From positions 5,457,038-5,521,037 of the forward strand of contig NC_079900.1 of assembly GCF_024868665.1 (NCBI RefSeq): DNA of 64,000 bases, written 5' to 3'. The notes under the pieces are model-generated. The model was not told where the DNA came from, made no database searches, and saw nothing but the letters and a program-made list of their open reading frames with translations. This DNA comes from Triplophysa rosa (taxonomy: Eukaryota > Chordata > Actinopteri > Cypriniformes > Nemacheilidae). A program made the translations under genes and the position numbers. Shown one piece after another: positions 17,616-28,740 of this stretch; the first letter of the stretch is position 1; each line of letters opens with the position of its first letter.

Positions 17616-18030
17616 ACCTCAACTTCTCTCTCTGTCCCAAGAGTAACGAGCTGCAGCTGCAGGCCCACAGCGCAGCCAATCTTGACGCAGCGCAGCCAAT
17701 CTTGATGGTAAGCGGGTCTTCCTCGCTTGTCGGTTGACGCGTGGGCAGGCTATTTCTTTCGCCTTGCCGTGGGCGTGCTTTTCCGGGAGAATTGCCTAAA
17801 AGGACTAAGAAAAGTTGTTATGAAACGGATTTTCATGTTCGAAAAAACTTTCCGAAACCTATACGAATGCTGGGGGAGTGTATCGAGCGCAAAAATACTA
17901 CGTAACACGTCCAACTCGTTTTTTGACAGGTTGACCATGTCAAGCATGAGAAGACCGCACGTTTAACATTGTAAATAAGTCAGAATGCATGAAACACCGT
18001 TGCATGGCCCCTTTAACACTGGTCCTTTAA

Positions 18031-18566
18031 TACAAATGCTGGTGATGACAGTCAAAATTATACAAATTGCAAAACGTACCTCAAATACTTGATTATATTT
18101 ACAGCTGCCATGACACAAAAATGATACTGTTGACTAAGGAAGAGATTTACTGTATGTACTGTAGGAAAAGTTTACTGTATGTTTTCAAGATATACCCAAA
18201 CAGCAAACAACAGCACTGTTGAAACATTTTGGAGAAAAAAACTCTGTCCTCTGAAAAGTGCTGCATCATTTTTTTTGGAACGCTATAAACAATGTCTTTT
18301 TGGTCCTCTGGTTTTGCTGGCAGCTCCAGACACTTGTGACTCTCACTGCAATATCAGCACAGACTCCCAGACAGTGCATCTAAGTTCACTTTCAGAAGTT
18401 TGACAGTTCTCCTGTCTCAACTCTTTTCCTCTCCTGCCTCTAAACTACATTAAATAAGCATTTTTATAGAAAATGCACCGAGATACTGTTTACCTGAATT
18501 CAATATGCTTAAACACGGCCACTAGGGGTGCTGTGGCCTATGTGTGTCACTAAGAAAAGCCAAAGA
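18031..18566. other. Intergenic, no gene seen
   Basis: No gene. At 18518-18531, CCACTAGGGGTGCT is a near match to the CTCF core, with a mismatch in the GGC block. Confidence 0.6.
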
Positions 18567-18705
18567 TCTACATTTATGCATTTGGCAGACGCTTTGAGCG
18601 AATTACATTGCATTATCCTATACATTTATACATAGGTATGTGCAATCCCCTGGGATCGAACCCACAACCTTGCGTTGTTAACGCAACCTCTTACCACTGA
18701 ACATA
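18567..18705 (-). repeat. tRNA-derived SINE, antisense
   Basis: It starts with the SINE 3' core CATTTATGCATTTGGCAGAC, then GCTTTGAGCGAATTACATTG. It ends near GGGATCGAACCCACAACCTT and GCGTTGTTAACGCAACCTCT. The reverse complement gives a tRNA-like head with a B-box GGTTCGATCC-type motif. It is a widespread cyprinid SINE. Confidence 0.8.
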
Positions 18706-19847
18706 ACAGCATATAAGGTACTTTACAAAATAATAGAATATCTATTGTTATTATTTTTACATAGTCTAGATTTTTTTTATTTAATATTGCATAACCTTGC
18801 ATTTTCTGTATTGGGGAGTTTAAAGTCATTTTTAATCCCACGTCGTGTAGTTTGAGTGAAGGTGGGTACACGTTTTCAGTTTATTTTTCGGAAGTCGAGC
18901 ATCTTGCTGCTCTTGTGGTGGCTTTTGGGATTGACATCTATGCGACTCTGGCTTTGTGAGGGGATTTCTTCTGCTGCTTTAAAAACATATGGCAAGACTA
19001 GTGAATGTATAGCGAAATCTAGTTGCCTGTACGTGACAAACATATGATGCACACTTAGACGCTAGAAACATTTTTGATAAAGTATCTGCACCCAGTCTTA
19101 GCAGTAGATGGATTGAAAATATTCTCTGTGCATAGCCTGGCTGTAAAAACACCATTGTTGTTTGTTATTGTTCCTCCAAGTTTGAACAACCAATTATGCT
19201 TTTTTACAAAGTCTGTCTGTTAAATATAATTCCATTTCTTCAGGTCTCCTCAGCTTGCTATTGTTTCTTATGGTAAAACGCATTTGCCACTGAATATGCA
19301 ATTGCCCACAACACTGACATTTGCTTGAATGCAGCATTTATCCCAAAAAATATTTTGTCCAATTCCGTCTTGTAAACTCACAAACAGCAATTCAGACAAG
19401 AAGCAAATTGCCACAACCCCGTCAAAAACAAAAGGAGGAAATGTGGCCTTTTTTCTTGGTGGGTGGGAGCAAAACACTGACGTTTCTGAATCGAATGATG
19501 ATGACAATAAAACCACAGACTAGCGCCCCGGAACGGATTGCCTCTCGTCCCCAAAGACAATAATTACTATTCACATAGGTCTACAGACATGTATTTATGT
19601 TTGATTCATCACCGCAATCTCCATATCTGACAAACTTGCTTCAACACCAGCCATCTGTCAACTCAAACGTAATTGCAGTCTGCCAGTTGTCTTGTGTGGA
19701 AGCTTAAGGCATGAGCATTGATTCACTTTGAATGTTGTGGGACTGTTGAAGAGGGGAATTTAACATATGGCTCATTAGAGGTGGTCTCAGCATTCAAATA
19801 AGAGGTGGGGGAGACACTACTTGATTTATTCTGTTTATCTCACATAT
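18706..19847. other. Intergenic, no gene seen
   Basis: Several overlapping open frames at 19268-19563 on both strands cancel one another as candidates. No motif supports any of them. Confidence 0.65.
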
Positions 19848-20655
19848 ACAGCCGCAGAAAAATTTTAAAGACCATTCCAAATTTTCATTTAATCAGCATT
19901 TCTAGATGTATTGTGGCCATTTCAGTGCGGCGTCTGGTAAATTTAAACAAAATCAAACCTCAGCAGTGACAAAGTCATCTAACAGCAATGTGAAAGACTG
20001 ACAGCATGACACGACACATGAAAACTGTGATCAAGGTTGTCACATGAAAAATACTTTTTGAACTTTATCTAAATTAGAAAAAAAAAAGTTTGTGTTTACA
20101 TAATATATATCTTTGTATTGTGCATAATAATTTTGTATTTATTAAGACATACACATCCATGCATATATTTAAGAAAAATCTAAAAATTAATAAACATTTA
20201 TATATCATTTCAATTATTGGTAAATATAAATAAATACATGTAAATATTTCCTAAATATGTATACTTGTGTATGTGTTTGTATTTATAAATACAAAATGAA
20301 TATGCACAGTACATAGACATATGTAAACACAAACCTTTATTCTGGATGCGATTAATCACGATTAATCATTTGACAGCACTAATCTAAATACATGTACAAA
20401 TATGACTGTTGTATTGCATAAAAGTGAATATGAACTTGTTTTCTTTGCAGTATTTGAGGTCTTAAAAAACACAGCATCTTTTTGTTATTTTCTGCAAATA
20501 AATGCAAAAAGAAAAAAAAATATATTTGAAATTTGGAAGAATTATTGTTAGTAGTTCGCAGAATTAAAGAAAAATGATCATTTTACCTAAACACATACCT
20601 ATAAATAGTAAATTCAGAAAAACTGAAAATCATTTAGAATGGTCTCTTAATTTTA
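19848..20655. mobile_element. Dispersed element (family G), copy 1, with a nested hAT
   Basis: The left end has AAAGACCATTCCAAATTTTC and the right end the inverse-like GAATGGTCTCTTAATTTT. It shares long blocks with 32540-33030 (AATCAGCATTTC, CTGCAAATAAATGCAAA, GGTCTCTTAATTTT). The two copies align except for the stretch 20033-20381, which is a separate hAT insertion. Confidence 0.7.
20033..20381. mobile_element. hAT MITE (GGCTGTCAAATGATTAATCG type), nested
   Basis: It ends GATTAATCATTTGACAGCACTA, the inverse of the start of the better copy at 61607. It shares TTAAGAAAA, TGGTAAATATAAATAAATAC and ATGTAAACACAAAC blocks with that copy. The left end is degraded. Confidence 0.7.
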
Positions 20656-22561
20656 CCCACAAATTTTCCGCCACATAAGTTTTATGTTCAAATACATTGT
20701 GACTTTTAGGAATGCCGAGCACTTGTCAAATGACATGCAGCCGGCTAGAAAGAGCGCACGTTCTTTGGTTCCAATCTTGTAAATGATTGCCAGTGACCTG
20801 AATCCTGAGGGGTCAGAAGCACACCATACTTCAGCTGTTTGCATCGCAAATATCTGTTAGATCTTATCCAGCTTTGTTGATTTTTCCTCCTGTACCTCTC
20901 CAAAATTATCCACGTACCCTCTGTGAATGGGAACAGATGGATGGAGGAGAGCGGGGGGGGGGCAACTCGTCCATTAATTCACTCCATTTATTCACCCTCA
21001 TGTTGTTTAAAACCTGTAAATTACTCTTTCTTCTATGGAATACAAAAGAAGATATTTTGAGAAATGTCTCTGTGGTTTTGTTTCCATCCATACAATGGTA
21101 TTCAACGTGGGTCAGTGTTGTTTGGTAACCTACGTTCTTTCAAATATCTTCTCTTGTGTTCTGCAGAAGAAAGAAAGTTGTACAGGTTTGTAATGACATG
21201 AAGGTGAGTAAATGTTGAGACCTTTCATTGTTGGGTGAACTGTCCCCTAAAGTTGCTCAGCGAGCGTATGTCAAGGTTACTCAAGTTTATGTTTGTCGTT
21301 TGTTTATCGCGTTCTGATAATCTGGAACTCAAGGGTGGGAGTACACCTGCGTTTTGCCATGCCTGCCAATAGAGAGAGATGTGCTCATATGGACTTTTGC
21401 CCCTAAAGATGCAGTATTTTTGGACTGTCGACATAGTGTGTTTGTTTGTCACAGATCTAAAAAATACAATATATTGTATACCATGTTTTATAATCGTTTT
21501 TTAAACAACAACAACAACAAAAATATTCTGTCTGTATTAAATTCTCTCTCTTTGTGTGCTTCTAAAATCCTTTAATGTTAGGTCTACTGTGCTGCCAGAT
21601 TTTCCTAATCTCATTATATCTCTGCAACAGAGAGATGCCAAAATGGGCTTAATAATTCATATCTTACTTACTTTTCCTTCACTGCATCAAACCTTTTTAT
21701 TTGTAATGTCTGTTGAGCTTTGAAAAGTAAACACGGTGCGTTTGGTTTGAACTAAACATTATTGTTGTAGTGCTTGCAAAGCCAACAACCCAAATTGTTT
21801 TTCAAATGACTAACATTTTATTTCATTTATTCTGTGTTTCAGAGAGTTGCGAATCATGTAAGCATATAATCATACAGCAGTACGAAAAATTAATAGACCG
21901 TTAGTGTTATAATGCATATGAATGCCTCTTGTGTCAGCGTAATGTTATATGACTTCAATAATAGTTCAATCACTGTTATTCTATAAAGCCTACGCTATCA
22001 CTATAATCATTCAGAACATGCTTCACAGATTTCCAGCATCTTTTCTTTTCTCCAAAAAATGTCTGACTATATCAGCATGTTTCCCACTGGTAACCCAACA
22101 CTTCACACGTAGCTTCTTATGTAATCATGTTTTTCCAACATTATGAGACGTGACCGCTTACGCTGTACTACGATAGCTACAAATTCTCTAATGGTTTTTC
22201 CAGCTAATTCACTGCTTATCTGAGAACTGTTCCACCGGTAACACTACTCTATCAAACAAGAACATTTGCATTGCCCTAAAAGCGATTTTTGTGAATTATG
22301 CTTGCCCATGCAAAACTTGCTGCTAAGCTGCTAGGGCTTTCAGGATGGTTGCTAGGGTATTCTGGGTGGTTGCTAGGTGGTAACACTTAAGCAAGTCATC
22401 ATTATTGTGCATCATCTGTTTCCGTGGATGCATTTATTATGTACGAAAATGACTGCATTACCTAAATCTAATGCATTAGATTACTCATAAACCTTCAGAA
22501 AACTACAGGGTATAAACCACAAGAGGGAGGAAGGGAAAAGAAAACGGACAAACTTAACATC
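20656..22561. other. Intergenic with a decayed foldback MITE at 20977-21256
   Basis: The foldback part has TTCACCCTCATGTTGTTTAA, AAAGAAGATATTTTGAG and the opposing arm GAAGAAAGAAAGTTGTACAGG ending GGGTGAACTGTCCCC, so it is a family F copy with an eroded left end. Around 22330-22380 there are GGTTGCTAGGGTATTCTGGG motifs, a dispersed fish minisatellite-like phrase. No gene. Confidence 0.7.
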
Positions 22562-23592
22562 TTAAAGCAACAACGAGCCGTTTTGGTGTATGGTTCCCCC
22601 ATGTGGTTGATAAGCATAATTGTCTGTTATCAATGTCGTAAATACTGTCTCTGTATAAGCTTCCACGTGAATTTGTTGACTAGGCAGAAACCGCTGTTAC
22701 ATCATGTCACTTCATAAACTGTGCATGTACTAAAGCACTCTTTCTGCGGGGTATACTACTGGGTTATACTAATAGCTCAAACTAGATTCTGAGGTAGTAG
22801 CTGGTTGTTAGCCGTTAACGCATAGCCTGCTAGCTACATAGCAGCTAACTTGCTAACGTTAGCTAAATAACGTTCAGTTATGTACAGTCACCTAAAACAC
22901 AACGGATGGACGTGAATGTGTTTAGTAACCAACGCAAATAATTTTTTTATTATTTGCGAGGCACGATCATCCTATGTAAGCTATTGAGACCCGGCAACAT
23001 TACATTATCTCTAGTCTACTTTACGGTTATAAATTGTGAACCAGTAACATTAGTGCGCCAATAAACAACCTGAGCACAGCCAAATTACTAATACGCTCAA
23101 AAGTAAAGGACAGTAAGAAAACAATGTACATATAAGACTTTCAAATCCAGTAGCGGGAAAGCTAACGTTAGGTCTCCGTCCGTATTGCAACCCGTTGCCT
23201 CTTGCAGCTATCGTCACCGAGTGTAAGTCCGTCAGATATTGATTCGTGTTCGGGCTCGTGTCCGATCACTCTCTCTCTTTTCCTCTTTGTTTTATTTGCT
23301 GGCTCTGCCATGGTGATGGTTTGGAGACTTTCATTGAACTAGATCGTTTATTGTTAGATGTTGGCTAACTTCACCCAGGCTATGAGTGAAACGTGACGTA
23401 TGCCGTAAAGCAGGTGATGGGCGGGGCTTGTGAGCTTACCCGCACACCAAAGTTACAAGTGTGATTTCAGCCGATAGAGGGCTGCTTAGGTAGCAGCGGC
23501 AGTAAAATCCGTCCAGTTAAGAGTTGTCCTACCGCTAAAATAATTTTAGAGAGATTATTTTAAGGTCGAAAAACTGCTCGTTGTTGCTTTAA
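22562..23592. mobile_element. TTAA element (family A), long copy, 1,031 bp
   Basis: Perfect 17-bp terminal inverted repeats TTAAAGCAACAACGAGC begin and end the element, with the terminal TTAA acting as the target site. The interior includes GCTAACGTTAGCT-rich sequence but no transposase frame. It is the longer relative of 4626-5012. The intact termini suggest fairly recent activity. Confidence 0.88.
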
Positions 23593-25811
23593 CTATAGCC
23601 TCACTACATCCATCACTGTGGCCTTTGCATCTCTCAACAGCTGTTGCATCGCAACAACACCCAACAGTTTTCCTCTGACACACAAAGATTTTCCACAAAT
23701 AATATCAAACAACTTTTGAGTTCTCTACTCTTATCACCAGCACGTCTCGCTGTGTCCTGAATCAAGAGCTTTGAAAGGGGCGGAGTTTCACACATAGTGA
23801 CAGCCAATCAAAAAGTGGGGTGGAGAAATCTTACCCAGCAACAGAAAATTGTCATCTCCCATTGCTCCACGACTCTTATGTGGCCGTGTCTAGCCCCCAG
23901 GCAGCAGCTTGATCTCAATGCATGACTTACAATGGTTTTAATGGATTGAGCAGAGTTAATGATGAGGCCTAGAGGTCAAGACCATTGGATGTCAAGTTAA
24001 GGTTGTTGGTTTTGTCCCAAGCAGGGGTGAATCATAAATCAGAAAGTTTTTGAAATCATAACATTGTGCCCTTGAGAATGAAACTGATCCCAGGTTGTTT
24101 CAAAGGGACCATTTGTCCAATTCGTATATTGTATGTCAGTTTGGTTGAAGTTTGTACGTTGAGTAGAAGGTGCTCCTAAGATCTGGTGTTGAGTCAAGGG
24201 TGCTAATAATAATGATTCATGGCAAAAAATGAAAATCACAAACTCGAGGTTTCAGAAGGACAACAGCGATATGTATTTTTGCATGCAACATTATATTTTC
24301 TATTCAATATTGCCATGATTTGTGGTTTGTCAGAGTTTCTTTCTTTCTTTTTACTTTCACTTGATATGCTGAATTAGGACATCATTTCCTTAATATTATT
24401 ATTTTCAAAAGCAGAATGGTCAGAAAAGAGTCACACATTATAAACACATTAATATGCGAACGTTCTTTTGACCCGCCTGAACGGTAGACCAAACGCTGGA
24501 GGCGGCTTTGCGTGTTTTCTCTTGCTACGGTCCTGGTTGTACTATAGATGGTCCCTTGATACACTATTTATAGTAAATCTGAAGTGTACACTCAGTACAA
24601 AGATTCTGGCATGGTGCGTACTAAACTCTTCAGCTAGTAAGAACAAAACATTCACACGTAGTGTGTATTATGTTGTGTCATTATGACAAAACAATAAATA
24701 AATAAAACTCTTGTGAATGTACTATCCTAGATATTTACCACATGCATTCGACAACTACACAATGACATATGAACCGTATAAGGTCCCTTCCCTTATTGAC
24801 CATCATGTTTAGAGTGTACACAGCAAGCTTAGTTCTTAAGTAGACAGAGTCTCGGCCCAGCTGATGAATAGATGCTTAACACTATTGACTCTATTGGCTG
24901 AGGGTGTGTGGACCGTCTCCTCCCTCTAATCCAAATAAAAACACTGTGCATTAGGCCGGTGTTAAGATATTAATAGACACGCTAAGCATTTCACTCAACA
25001 AGAAGTGGCTGCTGGTGCTTCCTATGAATGCCTGTGTTTGTGTAAGGGATGCAAGTGCTGGATTAAATACGTACTGATGGTCGTTTTTTGTTTGTGTCTT
25101 GATGGCAGTAAGTGGCAGAGAAGACCGTCAGGTTGGTTGCACGTGTCTGTGTGTGTTTGTTTGGCAGTTGGAGGTAAAACAAAGTGTCGGTGTGAGAGAG
25201 AGAGATGGTCAAAGTTGTATTTCAGAAGGTCCTTAGATGATGTCAAGGGTAAGTTAAAGGTGACAGCGACCCTCTTTGAGAGATAAACATGAGGTTCAGA
25301 TAACCTGAAACAACCTGGTAATTTTTCACAATCCAGCGAAACTCACACAGGAGAATTACATTTACATGTATTTATTTGGCAGATTCTTTTATTCAAAGCA
25401 ACTTTATTAACATTTTTGTGTTCTATGGAATCTCACAGTATTTAAAACAAACTTCAGTCATACTAAATAAACCTGTTCTCTTGCTAGTTGTTATAGTCAA
25501 AGTGAGACAAAATATAACATCTTAAAGATGTAATGAGGACCGTTTTAATTGCCGTGTTGACATATTTCCTGTTGAAACAGGAAGTTTGGACGGGGCAAAT
25601 GGTCGTCTCTTTATTAAATATCCATGTGGTTTTGAAAATCATGGTTTCTGGATTTGACATACTGCACCTACTAGCCAGTTTCGGTATGCTTGTGAGACCC
25701 CTACACAAAGTATTATATTTTTGCATATATTAACTGTCAAAACGTTACATTATTTAATAAATATGCCTCATAACACAATTTTAAATTTGACATGGTCTTT
25801 CTCTGTCAATA
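23593..25811. other. Intergenic, no gene seen; SINE tail at 25357-25410
   Basis: Unique sequence except for TTACATGTATTTATTTGGCA and ATTCAAAGCAACTTTATTA at 25360-25409, a SINE 3' fragment. The 93-codon frame at 25005-25286 is Cys/Trp-rich by chance composition and has no family match. Confidence 0.65.
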
Positions 25812-26418
25812 TTAAAGGAGCAATGTGGAGATTTTAGCGGCATCTAGCGGTGAGGTTGCGAATTGCAACCAATGGCTCACTCCACCCCTCCTCCCTCCCT
25901 TCCGAAGCACTACGGAGGCTCTCACAGGACAAAGATGTTGCCGTGTTTTCGCTTCTTTGCCGAAGGCGATAACGTCTTTTTTCCATTTAGGGCTGCTGTA
26001 GAAACAACATAGTAAATTCCATGTAATAGCAGTCGCGGTGTACGGGATAGAAATAGGTCATTCTAATGCCTGTGGTATGCTTCATTATTTTACACATACA
26101 GACGCACGCACCCTTGCAAAGTATGTCCTTCGACTCATACACGTACACGTGGGTTTTGACGCATGTGCATTGCAAAATATTGCAATACCTTTGTGTACGC
26201 GAGGTAACAAAAATCTGGCGGTGCTATTTAAATGACATTATTTGCATCACGCGCACTGTACTCTGTCCCTCGTGTACGCATAAAAAGGAAACCATACTTC
26301 AGCCATAACGCTTCATTATGTAAGGACTTTATACACCTCTGAAGACTAAGACGTTATGTATATTATATTGCATTTCTGTCAATAGATCTTCTAAAAAGAT
26401 GACACACAGCACCTTTAA
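25812..26418. mobile_element. TTAA element (family C), complete copy with an internal insertion
   Basis: The ends are TTAAAGGAGCAATGTGG and, reversed, TTAAAGGTGCTGTGTGT. The body matches 16163-16525 and 54478-54855. A 221-bp stretch absent from the other copies (26089-26309) is bracketed by the 10-bp direct repeat GCTTCATTAT. Confidence 0.8.
26089..26309. mobile_element. Unclassified 221-bp insertion with 10-bp flanking repeats
   Basis: The insertion is defined by comparison with the two other family C copies. GCTTCATTAT at 26079-26088 and 26310-26319 flanks it. No terminal inverted repeat, poly-A tail or coding sequence was recognised. A 9-10 bp duplication would fit a Mutator-like or long-terminal mechanism, but this is open. 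Confidence 0.55.
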
Positions 26419-28169
26419 AAAATGTATTCTTATTATTTATTTAGTATATTATTTATTATTAAATTTATTTAGTGTATTTTTTTACAGAATGTTCTTTATA
26501 TTGCATAGGATGATTTTTCTAGAAAATAGTAAATAATCAAAAAAGCTGGGATTAAAATGTTATGTTTATAATATATTACAATATATTGAGTAATACATAT
26601 TACTTTCCAGTATATAGTATATTCTCATATATTTTTGTTTCCTAAGGGGACGTTCTCATTCTAGAGAGCATTTGATTGGACAAAATAGACAGACACAGCC
26701 TGCATATCCAGCATAATCTCTATATTTCCATGGTAACAATAAAAGATGACCCCAGTTTCCCCCACCCTTTGTCCTCAAGATTTGTATACCATTCATCGGC
26801 CCATACCTCATTTCCTGTCCACTTATCTGTCATCCTCTCATCTGCTTTGGCCTCCCTCACAGCTTTAAAAATAAACATTCTCTCTTGTTTTTCAGAAATA
26901 GCGTGACATCTTGGCAGAGCGTGCACGGCCCTCAGTTCTTCTCGTGTTTGTGCAGCTGCGGTGGACATGTCTGACGTCACGCGGCTGTGAGAGATGCAGA
27001 TGACCACTCAGAGGAGAAACGCTGATGAATATAAACAGTGGATTAAACGCTGGCTGTCATTAAAACGCATGTGCTGCCAGACCAGGTGGTGAGACTTATT
27101 ATACGTGTAGCGCATCCCCCATTGACGTTCTAATGGGAGCTTTCAATTTCACCCTCAAAATAAACGATTCAATCACAAAAGACAAATCTGTCATAGTTTT
27201 CTCACCTTCATGTCGTGCGTTGAGAACGTAAAGTACATAAAGGTAATCCAGTGACTCTTAAGGAGTGACTATTCAGATTATCCGTCTTTGAGATGCTACT
27301 GCACATGGTTTGAGAAAGTGTGCATGTTTATTTGCTTTTCTGTTACATAATTAGGTTGAATTATGTAGATAAGTGTCTTTCTACATTGTATTGTGGCAGC
27401 ATGCGGTGCATTGTGGGTAGGGGAGCCGCAGCTTGTGCCAAAAGGATTAAAAGAACACGGATGGAAATGGGAACCAAATTAAAGCTCTTCCCAAACAGAC
27501 GATTATCGGACGCTTCCACAGCCTTCTCGCATCAAGTTTCACGTCTGATACGCAACCACTGTGCATCTCTAACTCTTTATTAGGATTTTTATTTTGACCA
27601 AACGGCAGGTTATGTCAGCACTGTCTGCTTCCCCTGCAGCATTACGTGCCATAATGAGAGCCAGGAATTTCTTCTGCACAAAGACTCATGGCTCTTAACA
27701 AGACCCACATTTTTGACCAGCTTCCCATTCAATCAGTTCTGATCAAAGACAAAGCAGCTATACTCTCTGCCCTCACATGATGAGCCAATACTTTTAACGA
27801 TGGGCTAGATTTGACAGCTTTCACGGGTTTATGGGTGGGAGCGGTTTTCACTCGCCCTAGATTTGGAAAGATCTCAGCAGACACCAGCAAGTATTCTGCA
27901 AACTTGTACAAACAAGCTTCTGCGAGCATTTGAACAAACTCTTTACCTTATAAATGTAATAAGTAATTCTCCTCACATTTGCTGTCTGTGTGAATTATAA
28001 GTCAAACTGAGAGGTTTGCTGAGGAGAGGAAAGGTGTGCTATTGCTTTTCCAAGTCATCACACTTGTTAATGCATATTCTATTAAATTCAGTACTGTAAA
28101 TGCTATTTTAAACAAAGACTAAATGTATTATAGCACATCTTTTCTAATTACGACTGACATCTGACATCT
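26419..28169. other. Intergenic, no gene seen
   Basis: AT-rich up to 26650, then unique sequence. A full TGACGTCA (CRE-like) occurs near 26972. The open frames are unsupported. Confidence 0.6.
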
Positions 28170-28485
28170 TTAAAGGGACAGTTCACCCAAAAATGAAAAT
28201 GCTGTCATCATTTACTTACCCTCAGATTGTTCCAAACCTGTATAAATTCCTTTGTTCCGCTAAACACAAGGGATGATATTTGGAAGAACGTCAGTAACCC
28301 CCATTGACTCCCATAGTGTTTATTTTCGCTACTATGGGAGTAAATGGGGATGAGATCGGTTACTGACTCTTGCAAATATTTTCCTTTGTGTTTAGCAGAA
28401 CAAAATAAATGTATACAGTTTGGAACAATCTGAGAGTGAGTAAATGATGACAGAATTTTCATTTTTGGGTGAACTGTCCCTTTAA
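28170..28485. mobile_element. TTAA foldback MITE (family F), best-preserved copy
   Basis: It begins TTAAAGGGACAGTTCACCC and ends GGGTGAACTGTCCCTTTAA, a perfect 19-bp inverse. Long imperfect arms continue inward through TGTCATCATTTACT to a centre of matching ACTCCCATAG/CTATGGGAG. It is 316 bp, non-coding, and bounded by TTAA. Confidence 0.93.
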
Positions 28486-28688
28486 GTTATTTTAATAAAA
28501 ACTATAGACTGATGTTTTACTTTTTCGTAATTTACATTATTTTTTGCCCCGCCCTCTCATCATCTTGGCTCCTCCTCCACCTCTATCTAACATTGCTAAA
28601 ATATAACATTTTTGGCTATGGTTCTGTGTAGATTATACATATACAATACATTTTATGTTTTCACCTAAAATTTGATCACTGTTATACA

Positions 28689-28695
28689 TAGAGAA

Positions 28696-28737
<42 letters not shown>
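28689..28737 (+). repeat. (GA)n microsatellite
   Basis: An almost uninterrupted GA run of about 48 bp. Confidence 0.95.

Positions 28738-28740
<3 letters not shown>

Larger units (their letters stand above)
16528..18016. mobile_element. Kolobok-like TTAA element (family D), middle layer of the nest
   Basis: The ends are TTAAAGCTGCCAT and, reversed, TTAAAGGGGCCAT, each at a TTAA and matching at 11 of 13 bases. The element sits inside family C. It carries a THAP-like exon remnant on the minus strand (17481-17615) and a 20-bp tandem duplication of GCAGCGCAGCCAATCTTGA near 17668-17707. Kolobok elements use TTAA targets and THAP-domain transposases, which suggests that superfamily. No intact transposase is present. 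Confidence 0.6.
16163..18030. mobile_element. TTAA element (family C), outer layer of a three-level nest
   Basis: It begins TTAAAGGACCAGT and ends with the exact inverse ACTGGTCCTTTAA. Its left body (GCGGCATCTAG, TTCGCTTCTTTGCCGAAGG-like block, ATTGCATTTCTGTCAATAGA) is shared with copies at 25812 and 54478. Where those copies continue to their right end, this one is split at TTAA by a second element at 16528-18016. Confidence 0.75.

Noticed and set aside
22790..22811. TGAGGTAGTAGCTGG resembles the let-7 microRNA 5' end
   Set aside because: It lies inside a TTAA transposon, departs from let-7 after 11 bases, and has no complementary arm nearby to form a precursor hairpin.
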